From: Patiria pectinifera
Taxonomy: Eukaryota; Echinodermata; Asteroidea; Valvatida; Asterinidae
Assembly (NCBI GenBank): GCA_029964075.1
Contig: CM057135.1
Coordinates: 496,001-560,000, forward strand
Reading direction: 5' to 3'
DNA length: 64,000 nt
Each line of letters starts with the position of its first letter. The stretch's first letter is position 1. Positions 43,351 through 55,817 of the stretch are shown here, piece by piece. A program made the translations under genes and the position numbers. Below the pieces are notes generated by a model. The model searched no databases. It saw only the letters and a program-made list of their open reading frames with translations, and was not told the origin of the DNA.

Positions 43351-43787
43351 CTTTAAAGAGCAAGTATAATTTTATATAGAATAGCCGACTACAGCTATAG
43401 ACTTGCTTGTCATATGGTTGTGAAGAAAATTGTCCCATGGTACAATAATTATACGCTTCCTTTAAGTCTTTATTTACAGTTCAATCAAGTATAATCAATT
43501 GCAGAAATGAGGTTTTTGATGTACAGATGTAGGATGGAATTAAGTACGGAAGTATGGAAGTACGGTAGAAAAGAAGGAAGGTTTTGTACGCTGGGGGTGT
43601 TGCTAAAATCGGGTGTCTAATAACTGTGTGCAAATCTAACGGTGTGTAAAACTAACGGTGCATAAAAAACAGGTGTTGTACACTAGCAACAGAATGATGG
43701 GGAAATGGGCTAAAACTATGGTCAATGCACAGACAGTGTCCTAACAGAATGAATTATGGCACCTTCTGGAGTTGGGGGAGGTTGCTA

Positions 43788-44415
43788 CCCAGCTAACACA
43801 TTTACGTTGTGACAACGTTGCCAGAAGGTCAGGTTTTCGTTGTTGCAACGTGAGGAAAATGACGTTGCCGCAACGTAAAAATGTCGACTCGCGTGCGCGT
43901 TGCTACAACGTTATCACGCAACGTTACAATGACGTTTCCACAACGTAAACGCAACATACATCACAACTTTTTTTGGTCGTGATTGCACATGATTACCACC
44001 TTGACGCCACGTTATTGGCGACCAAATTGACACATAACAGCAACTTCTACGCACGTTTCTACAACCTTTTGGCGACATGATTACCACTCGATTAGCACGT
44101 TACTGCAACCTAATTTGGGACGTCAATGCAACTTACTGGACACGTTGATGCAACTTATTGTACACGTTAAAGCAACGTATTGGACACGTTTAAGCAACTT
44201 TATGGGCACGTTACTGCAACTTTATGGGGACGTTACTGCAACTTTATGAGGACATTGCTGCAACTTCAAGTGTGGGCACGTTATTGCAGCTAAATGGGAC
44301 GTTTCTGCAACTTTAAAGGCACGTTGCTGCAACTTTGTGGACACGTTACTACAACTTAATGGACATGTTGCTGCAACATGGTGGCCACCTTACTGCAGCC
44401 TACTGGGCATTTGTG
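43788..44415. repeat. AACGTT-type array 1 (~21-bp units)
   Basis: It begins with cccagctaacaca. The first 150 bp are rich in caacgtt palindromes. After that about 20 units of the form ggcacgttactgcaacttta run to about 44400. The right border is not sharp. Confidence 0.8.
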
Positions 44416-45500
44416 GAGAAATGTTTCTGAAAATGATAACAAAACAATTAAACATACATGTAATTCATGTTTCTCTAATTTTATTACAAAGAGTGTTCAG
44501 AAACAACAGCATGTAAAAACATTACTAAAACGATAAGTGTAATTAATACTCACTGCAATTATTTAAACACATCAATATGCACATATTACTACAGTGTCCA
44601 TTTCGTGAATGGTATAAATTTAAAGTCTTTTACTTGAATCCACATTACGGAATTCACGCCTTAGTGACTGGGCTTAGCTCTAACGATCGGTTCATACTTC
44701 AAGTGAAAGCAAATTTTGAAATGTTGACATCGAAACCATTTGACTCAAAATTGCCCAGAGTTAAATGTGGTTCACTCTTTTTCCCCCCAAATTTTTAGCG
44801 CTGGCGTTAATGATTGCCGTAACTTCACAAAGTGAATTGCCGTAACTTCACAGAGTATGAACCGACCTTTTAACAAGACAATAACGTTGTTACTGAGCAA
44901 TTAGAAGATAAAGGGTCTGGTCGCCAATAATATAGCCAGAGCCGGAATGCAAAGGCTATTATCGTCGACCTAGCCACTAACCGGTTTTATACAGGGGTAC
45001 CATATCACAATGTTACCCACACTAGAGAATACCTATTCACGTATCGGATCGATTCATGAAAAATACACAGTGCTATACGTAACGTACATTCAAGCAAAAG
45101 TATGGTTTCAAATAGTATTTGAACATTAGTATTTTCCACTGTCCGTGATGAGAAATATAGTATAGGAAGGCGACTTTCACATCGAACAACTAAAATAGAT
45201 CCGACAAAATTTAATCTACTGAATCACATGCTTTTTAAATCTGTCCTCTATCTAGATCCTTCATTTTCTTTCTCTCCCATGGAACATCTTCAAAAGAAAA
45301 CTCAAAGGAATTGTTTTTTTGTTTTTTTTGTAGCTACAGAGTCTATGAAAAAGAATTACACTTGAAAGGGATACTTGAATAGCGTTTGTTCGTGAAGATA
45401 TATTTGTATGCAGGAAACTCGCAAAAAAACCTGCATTTTAAAATATTGACATTTCAACATGATTTTCTTTGAATACCTCCATGCAGATTGGCTAATTGCC
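44416..45500. other. No gene recognised
   Basis: AT-rich sequence. One open stretch (44577-44798) has no family signature. No repeats stand out. Confidence 0.35.
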
Positions 45501-45504
45501 CAAT

Positions 45505-45625
45505 CTATGTTTTAGAGTAACATTCATTTAATGGAACCTTTAACAGAAGATTATCCAGATGTAGAAGTAAGTGGATTCCTTGTTCAGCAAGGTTGTCAAT
45601 ATGGCACTTCTCCAAAGACACGAAT
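45505..45625 (-). other. Possible host terminal coding exon
   Basis: A splice acceptor (tttcttgtcag) precedes a frame that stays open for 39 codons to TAG at 45505 and looks protein-like (VSLEKCHIDNLAEQGIHLLL). Its entry phase (2) does not match the donor of the candidate exon at 46186, so if the two belong together an exon between them is missing. Tentative. Confidence 0.3.
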
Positions 45626-46185
45626 CTGACAAGAAAATAAGGAAAACAAAAAACAATGTATCAATTATTTAAGCATTATGAACCATTTAATGTTTGCTGC
45701 CTTAGGCTTAAAACACTCACTGCGTGTCACGCTGGCTCACCAGATGTGAAATTTAAAACTACACGTATATCCAGATAATGTCTGTCTTCTCAATACATGT
45801 ACTTCAAGCAGAGCTGTGCCTGTGTTTCTACATGTACAATCTTTAACCCACGAGAGACAGGGATAAAATAAATGAGCCTCTTGTTTCAAGTTGACCCTGA
45901 AGGCAAGGATATTTCTCAAATTTAAAGGGTAACCAAAAACCCTGGTTGAGAGTTAAAGCGCCAGCCTGTTTTACGCATTTTTATGTAATCTAAACAACTT
46001 CATGTTCAAATGTATGTACGTAACGATCAAAATGTTGGTTCTTCCGCAAGTTTATGGTCTTGGTAGTCGGCATTGCTTTAGGTCTAATGGTGCTCGTTTC
46101 AGAAGTGTATTTAAGGTGTTTGTCGCTGATACCTTTGGACCAATCAATTTAGTGACTGCGATGGTTAGTTTCTTAATACACGTAC

Positions 46186-46268
46186 CTTGAATCTTGGCCC
46201 TTCTAGATAACCAAGCACAATCGGCTGCCATTTCTAAAAGTTCATGCGATGTCATGTAATGCAGGTAC
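46186..46268 (-). other. Possible host internal coding exon
   Basis: An acceptor (ttctgtattatattcag) and a donor (g/gtacgtg) bound 83 bp whose only open frame reads YLHYMTSHELLEMAADCAWL, then SRRAKIQ. The content is strongly protein-like. I cannot assign a family. It lies within the block that separates the two halves of the gypsy element. Confidence 0.35.
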
Positions 46269-46803
46269 CTGAATATAATACAGAAAATATTTGATTACCA
46301 AAGAGCTCAAGCTTTCTTTAAGTTATTTAAATTCCACACGAAACAATTTCATTAAATGCTAAGAAGAACCGTCCAGGAGCAGTTTTGATATGCGCATAAT
46401 TATTTTATGCGAATACACACTGGGTACACAGTGTTTATACGTCGGTGAAGGGCAAATCCTAATTTGATTAATAATTATTTTGATTAAAGATCCGTTGCAT
46501 ACGCTACTTTCGAGTTTCACCCCGAAAGTTTATTTATTTTTTTTCAACTGCTATTTTCCTGCGAAATACAAGTTATTCATTTTTGAAAGACATCTAACGA
46601 TAAAAAATTATAAACTTTATTGCATTTTTTCACAACATTCAAGTTAATACCTGCTAGAAAATTAATTAGCTCTCGCCAGGGAGGTTCATGCAAAATGTGT
46701 GGGTTTTTTTTGGTTATTTTTAGAGAACATTGGGCACGCATCTTTTCTGGCGCATGACTCGACAAGAATGACTTTGTTAAAGCGGACGTGCTAGTATGAA
46801 TAT

Positions 46804-49635
46804 GTTGAGTTGGAAGGATTTGGATATGCATGCATTGGGTTCACGGTCTTGAATTTTATAGTATAGATAAATTTCACGAATACATAAATTGAATTAATGT
46901 AGGTGTCTGGTGAACGTCAGGTAATCACTTAACAAATTTCGACCACCCAGCTAACACATCACGTTGCCACAACGTTGTGCAAAGTTGTGAAAATGTTGTC
47001 GTTTGGTAACGTGTCACGATGACATTCAAGCAACGTTTGACTGGATAATTGTTGGTTGTAAAAATGTTGTATATTGGTAATTTGTACAACGTTGTACGAA
47101 AGTCATCATATGGCATTGTATTGACGTTGTATGGTGGTCGTTTCACAATCATTGTAATAAAGTAATAAATATGACGTTGTGGTTACGTTAAATGTAGGTG
47201 TTTTCATGACGTTGTTTTTAAGTTGTCAATGTTACGTTGTCAGAACGTTGTAATTTAGAATGTTTACAACGTTGCTGTGAGGTTATAATCATGACGTTGA
47301 GTTAACGTTCCATCTACGTTATTTTATAACGTTTTTTTTTCAGTTGTGAAAATCACATTGTCACGACGTTGTAGTTTAGTATTTCAAAACGTTGCGCTGA
47401 TGTAAAAATCATGACGTTGTTGTAACATTGTACGTGGGTACTTTCACAACGTTGTTGGTATGTTGTTATTCTCACGTTGTCATGACGTTGTAGATAACAA
47501 TTTACACCACATTGCTGTGTTCATGACGTTATGATAACGTTGCATAAAAGTCTCATTATAATGTTGTTGTTCAGTTGTAAATATCATGTTGTCGTGACAT
47601 TCCATTCTTTTATTTTCACAGCGTGGCTGATAGTATGTTGAGAGCTCACACTAGAGGTTTTGACACTGAATTTAAGTTGCAATTATGCTGTGCGTTACGA
47701 TCCATGCTGTTGTGGTATTGACAAAAACATTGTGATTACGATTTACTGAATGTGAAGTGAACATAATATGTTTTAATTAATGATGTTTTATTTGATAATA
47801 ATTATCATTTGGGTGCCGCCTTGCATTAATGATGTAACTCATTAAATTTCCAACATTATCATGTTTGTTTTGTTGTAGTAGGAATATAATGTTTCCATAT
47901 ATTTTTCTAATGGTCTAAGATGGATGAGATCGTGCTCAAAGCGCGACTGTTTCCCGCTCATATTCATTGTTGAATACATGTACTCAATGTATACATGTAC
48001 ATGTACATGTACTTTATTGCACACACCAACGTAACTAGAAATATGATTCCCGTTCTCAAAGAAAATATTACCATGGCGCATGCGCATCAGCAGAAATTCC
48101 ACGTCCAGACCGCGTGATAGCTCATTTGAATTGCTCTGCTCAGTCGAGTCAGCAATCGAGCAGCAGCAGCTCACTATAACGGTCGCCGACTCGCCGTCCA
48201 GTTGATGTGAAGTATGGTCGCCAAGCAAGTTATTTTCACTACAGCATTTCTTAGAAGGTAGGAATGAAATTTTCTGTATCTTGACTTCATTCTTGTGTCG
48301 AACACATTGTCTAAAAATCTGATGAAAGGATCAAATTAAAGTAAAACAACTTTTCGAACAAAGTTGCTGTCCAAAAATGAAGATTTTCCTACGCCTATCA
48401 TCTTTGTTTTCAAGTTTTAATAAATATTGAAAATGTTCTTCAGACTCGATCAGAATAAATGTAGATTAATTAAGAGTGAAAATATGTGCCTCAATTGAGA
48501 TTGGAGGCTCGTCAATGCGAACAGTTTTGGAGGATCATACACTGAAAGAAACGTTCAAGTCATCTGGTTTTCAATTTGTTAATAAAATCTTGGTATTATT
48601 CCAAGGAAATATTATACATGTGGATCAGATTTACTCGAATTCATGTGCGGCATGCTAGACCTTTTTAACAACGTTTTAGGTTGGGAAGTTATTATTTGTT
48701 CGATAGTTATAATTTTACATAAAACAGATATTGTTTTAGCAATTGGCAAAAATGGCAAAAGTGTATACATTATATCGAGAAGACTTTTGTTTTGAGCATA
48801 AACAGTCTGTTATAAAATTCCCGCTCAAAGACACAGTGTACGGTTGTAATAGCAACGCGCATTGGCATTTCAGTCTCAAGGGTCAGGCCTAAAGTTCACG
48901 TACCAGGACCGTACACGTATAAACGGTCATCTGGCTTTCGTTGGCTTGTACATAACAAGTGTATACAGTTTCAATCCGGGCTTTCGGGCCGTATAGCTCC
49001 CAGGGTTTGGCGTGATTTATGGGAGTTTGACCAAAGTGTGTGAAGTAGGGTTCAGGGCCAGGTCAGCACTGTTACAAGATCAATGAAAAATGCGCGAACT
49101 ATAAAATCCTTTTCTAAAAAGGGTCATTTGTAGACTAGTTTTTTACGTGAAAATAAGACATGTGGGTTGAAGAGCACGGGGACATCATATTTACACTGTG
49201 TTCAAACTTGATTAGTTTTATATATTTCTCAACCTTAAAAAAAAACATCGTTTCTTTCTCCAGGTAGGCAGTACACAGGTATGCTATACGTGAGTGCACT
49301 GGCTGCAGGATGTGGCATGTTTAAACTTTTAACTTCAGCAGTGTTCGAGGGAGGAAGTTTCTAAATATTTAGAAAACCACCCCATACATCTCTTCAAGGT
49401 TGTTGCTGTAAGTAATTCAACATACACTGACCTCTATACATGTATCTCTGTAAGATGGTGAAATTAACTTTTAAAATGTGTTGAAAATACACCTTGGTCG
49501 AAGTTTGTTAAGTGATTACCTGACGTTCACCAGACACCTATATTAATTAAATGTATGTATTCATGAAATTTATCTATACTATAAAATTCAAGACCGTGAA
49601 CCCAATGCATGCATATCCAAATCCTTCCAACTCAA
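46804..49635. mobile_element. 2.8-kb element with 142-bp terminal inverted repeats
   Basis: The left end (46804-46945; ttgagttggaaggatttgga) and the right end (49495-49635) are reverse complements over about 141 bp with few mismatches. Just inside the left repeat the AACGTT array 2 begins. No transposase frame is visible inside, so it is non-autonomous. Target duplications are not clear by eye. Confidence 0.75.
46946..47640. repeat. AACGTT-type array 2 (~60-bp units)
   Basis: It begins cccagctaacacatcacgtt, nearly the same as array 1. Units pair words such as gtcacgacgttgta with ttcacaacgttg through about eleven repeats. It sits inside the 2.8-kb inverted-repeat element. Confidence 0.8.
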
Positions 49636-49639
49636 AATG

Positions 49640-52560
49640 TTCATGTGGGGACCGCCGCCCAGGCCTGGCAGAGTTGGGCAAAACGAGGTCGTACAGGGAT
49701 CGGGGACTGTGGTCAAGGGATCTTACACTAAATTGTACATCTAAATTGTACATGTACATGGTCTAAGCTAGATAATGAGGATAAAATATTTTCTAAACCT
49801 AGAGATGATTAAATGGTATTAATTAAAGACAAAATAATAAGAAAAGGTAAATAATACACAACGTCCGCTTCATATAGCACGCACCACAATATGGAAGTTT
49901 TAGATGGAGAGACAAAGAAAAAATAAACTGTATTATTCATGCGTATTTAACCCGGGCCTGTAAAACAACCCTTCAGGTATAACTATACTTTACGGGTATT
50001 TTTTTGTTTGTATTAAGGCCTACAAGGAATACAATTTGCTGAACAGTTGTGCGTGTGAGTATTGCTGAACAGTGCAGTGAGGTTTAACTTGAAAGAAACT
50101 TTCTGTTGTTTTACAACACAGATCTCCAATCCATTTCAATTAAATGCTCAGAATTATCACTTGGTTTCTCTGCATGTGATATGTCTTAATTACAATAATT
50201 CGATCTTGTATTTCCACCACCCATCTCTGTGCATCGAGACACCAGGATCGGACTACAGAAGCCATCACCCATCCCCAGTACACAGAGCGCCAGGATCGGG
50301 AATTATTGCTTAACACTAACAATGCGCTGAAATAGCCATTATTTTCAAAAAAAAAATACACGAAAAAATCTTTCGAATGCACTATTCAAAATATTCATAC
50401 GCACACAAAGTTACATACACTGTATTGTATCAATAAAATGTCACCGTTTAACATATAGAGTGATTCGTAGTGTGATTGTTAAACACCTAGTCGAAATTAA
50501 AACTAAAAAAGCCGATCAGTCCCTGTGAATCGGGACTATAGATTAATGGAACTACATGTGCCAAAGTTATAGAACATTAGAGGATCTTGTACCTACTCAT
50601 TATTCGTGGATTTAAAAACCTTGCAACTGAACCTCTGAAGTCTGGAGACCTGAAGTGAATGTTTAGTCGAATCCGTTGTACTCCAGGCAGTGTGTCCGCT
50701 ACAGTAAGCCGCAGGAGAATGTTGTCTCATATTCTGTCCCAAATGATTCAGTGATGCGATCTTTTATTCTGTGGACAAGTGAGATAAAATACAGTAAACT
50801 AAATGCATCATTTGTTAAAGAGAGATACTAATTGAAGAGGAGGGTTTAAAATAGAAGAGAGATACAGTGTATATAAATTACGGCCTCTTTTGAACTGCCC
50901 TTAACACGTGACTACTCCTGTAGGGAATTCCAGAAACGTGGATTGACACCCGATTTTTAATAATAGTTAAATATAGATTGTAACAAAATTCCTTGAACCA
51001 TTTTTATCCTTCATTTCCAAACATTACAAGCTGATGATGTGACCTTTTCCTGGTACCTCTTCTCTTAAAACAAAAGGCAATGGAAACCGAAGGTAACAAG
51101 TAAATAATATCGACAAGAGTAGTGTTATCACATCATCAAAGGCTGAAGTAGGCCTGTGCCGGTACAAAACGAGGCGTAAAGGCCCAGCAGGCGCCGGACG
51201 AAAAATCACGCTGCGCTATATTGGTCAGTGGCAAACTATAGGTACCATATGGTACGATAATTCCACAAATCTGTTTACGATGACATGCGTCGCAACTCAC
51301 AAAACTGAAACCGCTCTGCAGGTTTACCGAAAATGTTTAAGGTTAAATATTGGCCTAGTTGATCGGATTTAGATTTAAACATCAAATTCACTGACCTTTT
51401 TATACTACAAGTAGTACTTGTAGTACCCTCCTGACTGGCGTTGAAACAACGTACGTCACAATGAGATGGTTTTGATCGAGGCTGGCAAATTCTGTAAAAA
51501 AGTGTAAAATGCACTTCTAGATATAGTTTCGAACAACACGACTGCAAATTTCAGGGTATCGCAAAACCGGCACAATTAAGAGGCCGCTTTGTTTTTCATA
51601 GTGCTTATCAAAACAACACTCGGTGGAAAGCAATTCCATGTCAATCAATGCAATTATTTGACGAATTAATTTATAGTAAATTCGAGTTTCGGCAACCAAA
51701 ACAAGCATATTATGTTTAACATGAAGATTTTTTGGGGGGCATGCATTAGACAAAGGTCGTTATGCAGAAGGATAAGTACGTGAAAGGCCCTCGCTACGGT
51801 TCTACTGACTGTCTTGAAGCATCACCAGATATCATTAATTAAAACAAACATTAAAACATATCATTCAAACAAACATGATATTTTTATGAAGCAGACAACA
51901 TGTTACTTACCCAAGCCTCTCAATTAAGCAGGTTTCCACCCGTATGTTCCTTGCTCTATGCATCGTGGCTTTAATCCCATACGCGGCTGTGACGTAGGTT
52001 TTAAGTCTGCTGACAAAATGACCGCGACGAGCATCTGAAGGGTATTTCCCGCGACGAGCATCTGAAGGGTATTTCCCGAATATCTCAAACGTTCGAGAAT
52101 ATCTGTGCACGATCCTATTTTGGCACACATCAGTCATGCAGGAGAAGATTCTTCAATATAGCCGTTAGCATTCTCCCGCGCAATTCGTGCACGAAAGAGT
52201 TGTGGGCAATTTATGTTTCATGGCCTGGACAGACCACGCTGGGATCACGCGCCCTTCTCAGACATATAGCACCTGTCGTGCATTCATCAACCTGTCATCC
52301 ATTAGGCCCATGCCAGCCTGAGTGGCGAAAGTGTGTCTAGGGCCTTGAAAAATAAAATCCAAGAATCGCTATAAGACCACATTGCCTCGAGAGAGAATAG
52401 AATGATGGAACCAGTCTGGTAAAATAAAATAATAAAACCAACTAGAAATTAAGGTAAAAATTATCTGAGCGTTATTTATGGGCCCTATTAATATCGTTAT
52501 AGGATTTAAAAAAAATGTTTACTTGCCATGGCTGACCAATGTACTTGTGAAAAGGTTGCC
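49640..52560. other. No gene recognised
   Basis: Only a partial copy of the 1.1-kb unit near 50205-50300, a 28-bp direct duplication near 52019-52076 (cgcgacgagcatctgaaggg) and scattered AT-rich DNA are seen. Confidence 0.35.
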
Positions 52561-52680
52561 AGCACGAGTCAATTCAACTCAATTCAATAAAAGTTTATTA
52601 ATATTTTATGGACGCAAGGCCAAACATTAATTGGAAGGACTAACAATGAAATAGGAACCATATATAACAATTGAAAGACA
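52560..52680 (-). mobile_element. 3' end of a LINE-like retroelement
   Basis: On the minus strand the sequence ends cttttattgaattgagttga, a 3' tail of the kind seen at 1170-1190. No coding part is attached, so this is a short 5'-truncated insertion. Confidence 0.45.
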
Positions 52681-52734
52681 CTGAAAAAAAACCTATTGTG
52701 ACTACAAAGGTTTGCACGTATCGTAAATGCATTT

Positions 52735-53560
52735 TTACAACGCGCGTAGTTTAAGCTCCGCCCACTCCAAGGCCTGAGAAAGATGTCATTTATAAAAATG
52801 CCAGTTGCAGGTCTCCCGCCAAAGTTTAGGCACGGTGTGGGTCGTGCTTTTGATTGACCTCGCGCAACCGGCTGGGAGTTATAACTGAGTCTTTAGGTAG
52901 CAGACCAGAAAATAAACTTCCATAGACCCCAATGGTAAATGCTCCCTCAGAAATTCGGGAAAAATACTCACAATTCTCCAAGGTGTTCGAGACACACATC
53001 AAATTAAAGCTTATTTCATCTCCTTTCAATTTTTTTCAATTTTCGGGGGGTCAACTGATGACTTTTAGGAGAAATTTCCATCTGAAGATGATCACCCCTG
53101 GAAATATTCCTGAAGCCCATCGCCATTTTGAAAAATGATGCCTACACTCCATTGCAAAATAGAGCGCTTTTAGGGTCCAAATTACATCCAAATTACACAG
53201 AACTGCAAGTTCCCAGTCCTGTGCACGGCTTCCAACCATATTTTTTACAAACCCTCAAGTTAATGGCCCACAGCATGCTCAAATACTGAAGATTTTGAGG
53301 GCATGCAAATCGTGATTTGGTCAGCGTAGGCAATTTCGGACCGATTTACTGGTCTGCACCCTATAATGATGTGGGTTGTCAGGACAAGGCCAGCATATAG
53401 ATGGGTAAAAGCCGCTGTGGAAGATTTGGAAAACCATTCACTATTTTGCACATGCATCGTTATAAAAAAAATATACTCTGGTGATTATTAATTTTCATGA
53501 CAGTTTTGGGACAAAACAAGCACGAAACTCATTTGCATTTTCATTGCATATGCCCCGTGG
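52735..53560. repeat. Partial copy of the 1.1-kb unit, split by a MITE
   Basis: 52735-52893 and 53362-53560 match consecutive parts of the unit at 39915-40170 (for example gccgctgtggaagatttgga). The MITE at 52896-53361 separates them. Confidence 0.8.
52896..53361. mobile_element. 466-bp MITE with 13-bp terminal inverted repeats
   Basis: The left end is ggtagcagaccag, and the right end is ctggtctgcaccc (complement gggtgcagaccag), with two mismatches. The uninterrupted host sequence is visible in the array copies (gagtcataat-gatgtggg). No coding capacity. A Harbinger-like 3-bp target duplication is possible but not clear. Confidence 0.7.
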
Positions 53561-54413
53561 ACGTCATAGATTGGGAGGGGAAAGGGGGAAAAGACCAAAA
53601 TACCTGGGCTAAATCGAGTTAATTTAATGCACATTTAACAACATGGGCATCTACATGGGCATCTACATAATACAGGAGTGTCAATGGGAAATTTCCCCGG
53701 TGAACCTCTAACTAGACAGTTTGGAGGAGACCAACGAAAATGTGCGTATTGCCCCTTCTAGAAAGAAATCCTGAGACGCCCATATGCCCTTTTTGTGTTC
53801 TCCGCAAAAAGTACACGCCAATGTATATGTACTGTACATATGTACATGTACATGATGCACCACACAGTGGGTGGCAGCTCGTGTGCGAGCAGACCGTGCT
53901 AGACACAATAATGAGCAGTACACACCGCCACCACCACTGCGCATGCAAATACATGCATATGCATTGTCATTGTAGCCAATAGTACTAGCGCGCTCGCCTC
54001 GGTTCAAATGAGACATCCGTTTTCATAATAGTCTTTCCTGTGCGCGGAAAACGGTGGAAACGGTACAAAAATGGCTACAAGACGTTTCGCTTCGACGTCG
54101 TGTGATCTATGTAAATGTCGTAAACTTGGCCCCACGTTTACTTGAACGCTGACTCTGTGAGTAAATTGGTACTCAGAAATGGGGTGTGCACCTCCATCAT
54201 CAATTTCCTGGGCCAAGAAATTTCCGCAAATTCATGCCTTTCGCACAGTGTAGGTCCAATTAACTGGCAGATTACCCAATATTTTCAACAGATAATGCAC
54301 TGGCTGGTTTTTGTTTTTGTTTCTTCAGTTATCATGACCACTTACTGCTGGTAACCTAATCTACAATGTAACTACTGATTTACATTTAAACTGTACGAGT
54401 AAACATGACAGTA
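53561..54413. other. No gene recognised
   Basis: There is a short tandem duplication (catgggcatctacatgggcatctacat near 53641) and a gtacatgtacat microsatellite near 53835. Nothing else can be supported. Confidence 0.35.
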
Positions 54414-54613
54414 CATGCGTATGACTCCAAACTGCCTACTGCAACCACTGTCTGTAGTTCCCTTGCAGACTCCCTGGTAGTGGTACTGTTACGGCATCCG
54501 TCCACGTTGCCTCCCCAGCAAACGCATGTAATTCCCCGCAGTTCTTCTACGCTAGGCTCAGGTCACCGTCCACCCGTTCAGTCAGGTCATTAAGTCAGCA
54601 CTCAGCACCCCAT

Positions 54614-54628
54614 CCGTGTTACCAATTT
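54614..54628 (-). promoter_or_regulatory. Candidate tRNA primer-binding site of the gypsy element
   Basis: On the minus strand, just inside the 5' LTR, tggtaacacgg follows a short aaat. A TGG start pairs with the CCA end of tRNA. The specific tRNA was not identified. Confidence 0.5.
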
Positions 54629-55183
54629 TATAGTGAAACTCGGTGTGGAGTCGAGGTTCAGGGGTGATGATTCAATCACATAAAATGTATTAGTCGTCTA
54701 TCTCCCATTCATCACAAAAAAAACAGCCAGTGCACGGGCTCCAGGGCTGTCTCTCCTTCCTCTGGTTTCTAAATATACATCCCAGCCATCGGCTGTCAGG
54801 CTAAATTGATCTGATATTGCTAGAGCAAGCTTTCTGCAGCTGTCAGAAACGCAGACCTCGGAGACAGTGCCCGCCAAACCCGCTTACGTAAACAGTTGTT
54901 TGGTATTAAGGCGCACACGATAAAAAACATCATCTGCTCTATCCTACATTGACATATTTTACAATAACAGAAATTTACTTTTGAGAATACAGCTTTTCAT
55001 AAGAGATAGAACCCCTTAGTTATCTTTTGTCGTCAAAATATCCCCTTACTTAGCTGATGAACGTGCTATTTCTATATCCTCATAACCCCTCAACAAATTC
55101 GCGGAAGTTTGACCGGTTAACTTAAACAGCGCCCTCATTTGACCTTATGGGCAAAGCAAATTAAATTATTTCTAATCACTACA
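54629..55183 (-). repeat. 5' LTR of the Ty3/gypsy element (internally deleted)
   Basis: It matches 29990-30476 and 31151-31213 of the 3' LTR. The 660-bp gap in it lies between ggtta and cctta words, as for a short-homology deletion. By hand count the shared part differs at roughly 4% of positions. Its right end TCACTACA is followed by GTCT and then Polinton sequence. Confidence 0.88.
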
Positions 55184-55791
55184 GTCTGAAGACTTTTGTC
55201 TAAACCCTGGAGTTCTCTGTAATTCAATCCTTCCGATTGAGTGTCGGTGTCGCGTTGTAAATTGTTTACAATCTCGGTTACCTCATCGGTGACTCTGTGT
55301 AGTTTTGTCATCTCGATACTCTCGGGTTGTACTTTATCGAGTGGGTTACGTTTATAATCTTTAAACCCAAATGTATTTCTAATAAATTCTCTACCTTTAA
55401 TACCTAATTCGTTTGCATTTTTTTCTATACTCGATAGAGCTAAAAACTTATTTGGATTATTTAGATCCGTCAACCTTACTAAATCTTTACCATTATTGAA
55501 GTAAAATAGACCTTTTTTACGATCATAAGTAAAATGTTCGTATTGTGGAAGTATTTCACCTCTACCAATGTTTTTGTAAAAATCATCAACGATAGGATTA
55601 GTGGGTGCAGTTTTTGCTTTATCTAAGACATTATTAATATTAAGATTGAGGTCAGTCGGTTCTGTAGTGGTGGTACCGGTATCAAAGGAATCGTTTTCAT
55701 CTACATTTGTTTCTGCTACATCATCATCGTCGTCTACGTTATTATCAACATTTTCATAGTCTGGATCCATGTCAAGTCCTCCTTCAGCCAT
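55184..55791 (-). pseudogene. Polinton copy B: N-terminal half of the coiled-coil membrane protein gene
   Basis: ATG at 55791 (MAEGGLDMDPDYENVDNNVD) opens an undisturbed frame of about 200 codons that runs into the LTR. It is acidic at the start, with an Asp/Thr-rich part, followed by KLHRVTDEVTEIVNNLQRDT and the coiled-coil start YRELQGLDKSLQT. The continuation is at 29989 and leftward. This intact frame proves that the two parts seen in copy A (2452-3132 and 3129-3529) are one gene. Confidence 0.8.
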
Positions 55792-55817
55792 TTATTTAAT
55801 ACAGCTATTTAAAATCA

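Larger units (their letters stand above)
31214..54628 (-). mobile_element. Internal region of Ty3/gypsy element, split by ~16 kb of nested sequence
   Basis: Reading right to left: leader with candidate primer site (54614-54628; minus tggtaacacgg), interruption, then gag (from 37744), protease, RT, RNase H, integrase, an SGNH-hydrolase-like ORF and the polypurine tract. RNase H before integrase places it in Ty3/gypsy. Every gag-pol domain is broken by shifts or stops. No LTR is found near the gag start between 37.8 and 38.7 kb, which fits the leader being interrupted. The interruption's exact borders are not resolved (about 38.2 and 54.4 kb). Confidence 0.75.

Noticed and set aside
51907-52137. 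Overlapping minus frames with duplicated SDARRGKYP segment
   Set aside because: A 28-bp direct repeat explains them and there is no other coding evidence.
53708-54016. Overlapping minus frames near 53.7-54.0 kb
   Set aside because: Composition is driven by microsatellite DNA, and no family or splice signal is seen.
54629-55183. Independent solo LTR
   Set aside because: It abuts the missing half of Polinton copy B with the same GTCT and has a primer-site-like leader next to it, so it fits better as the 5' LTR of the same insertion.
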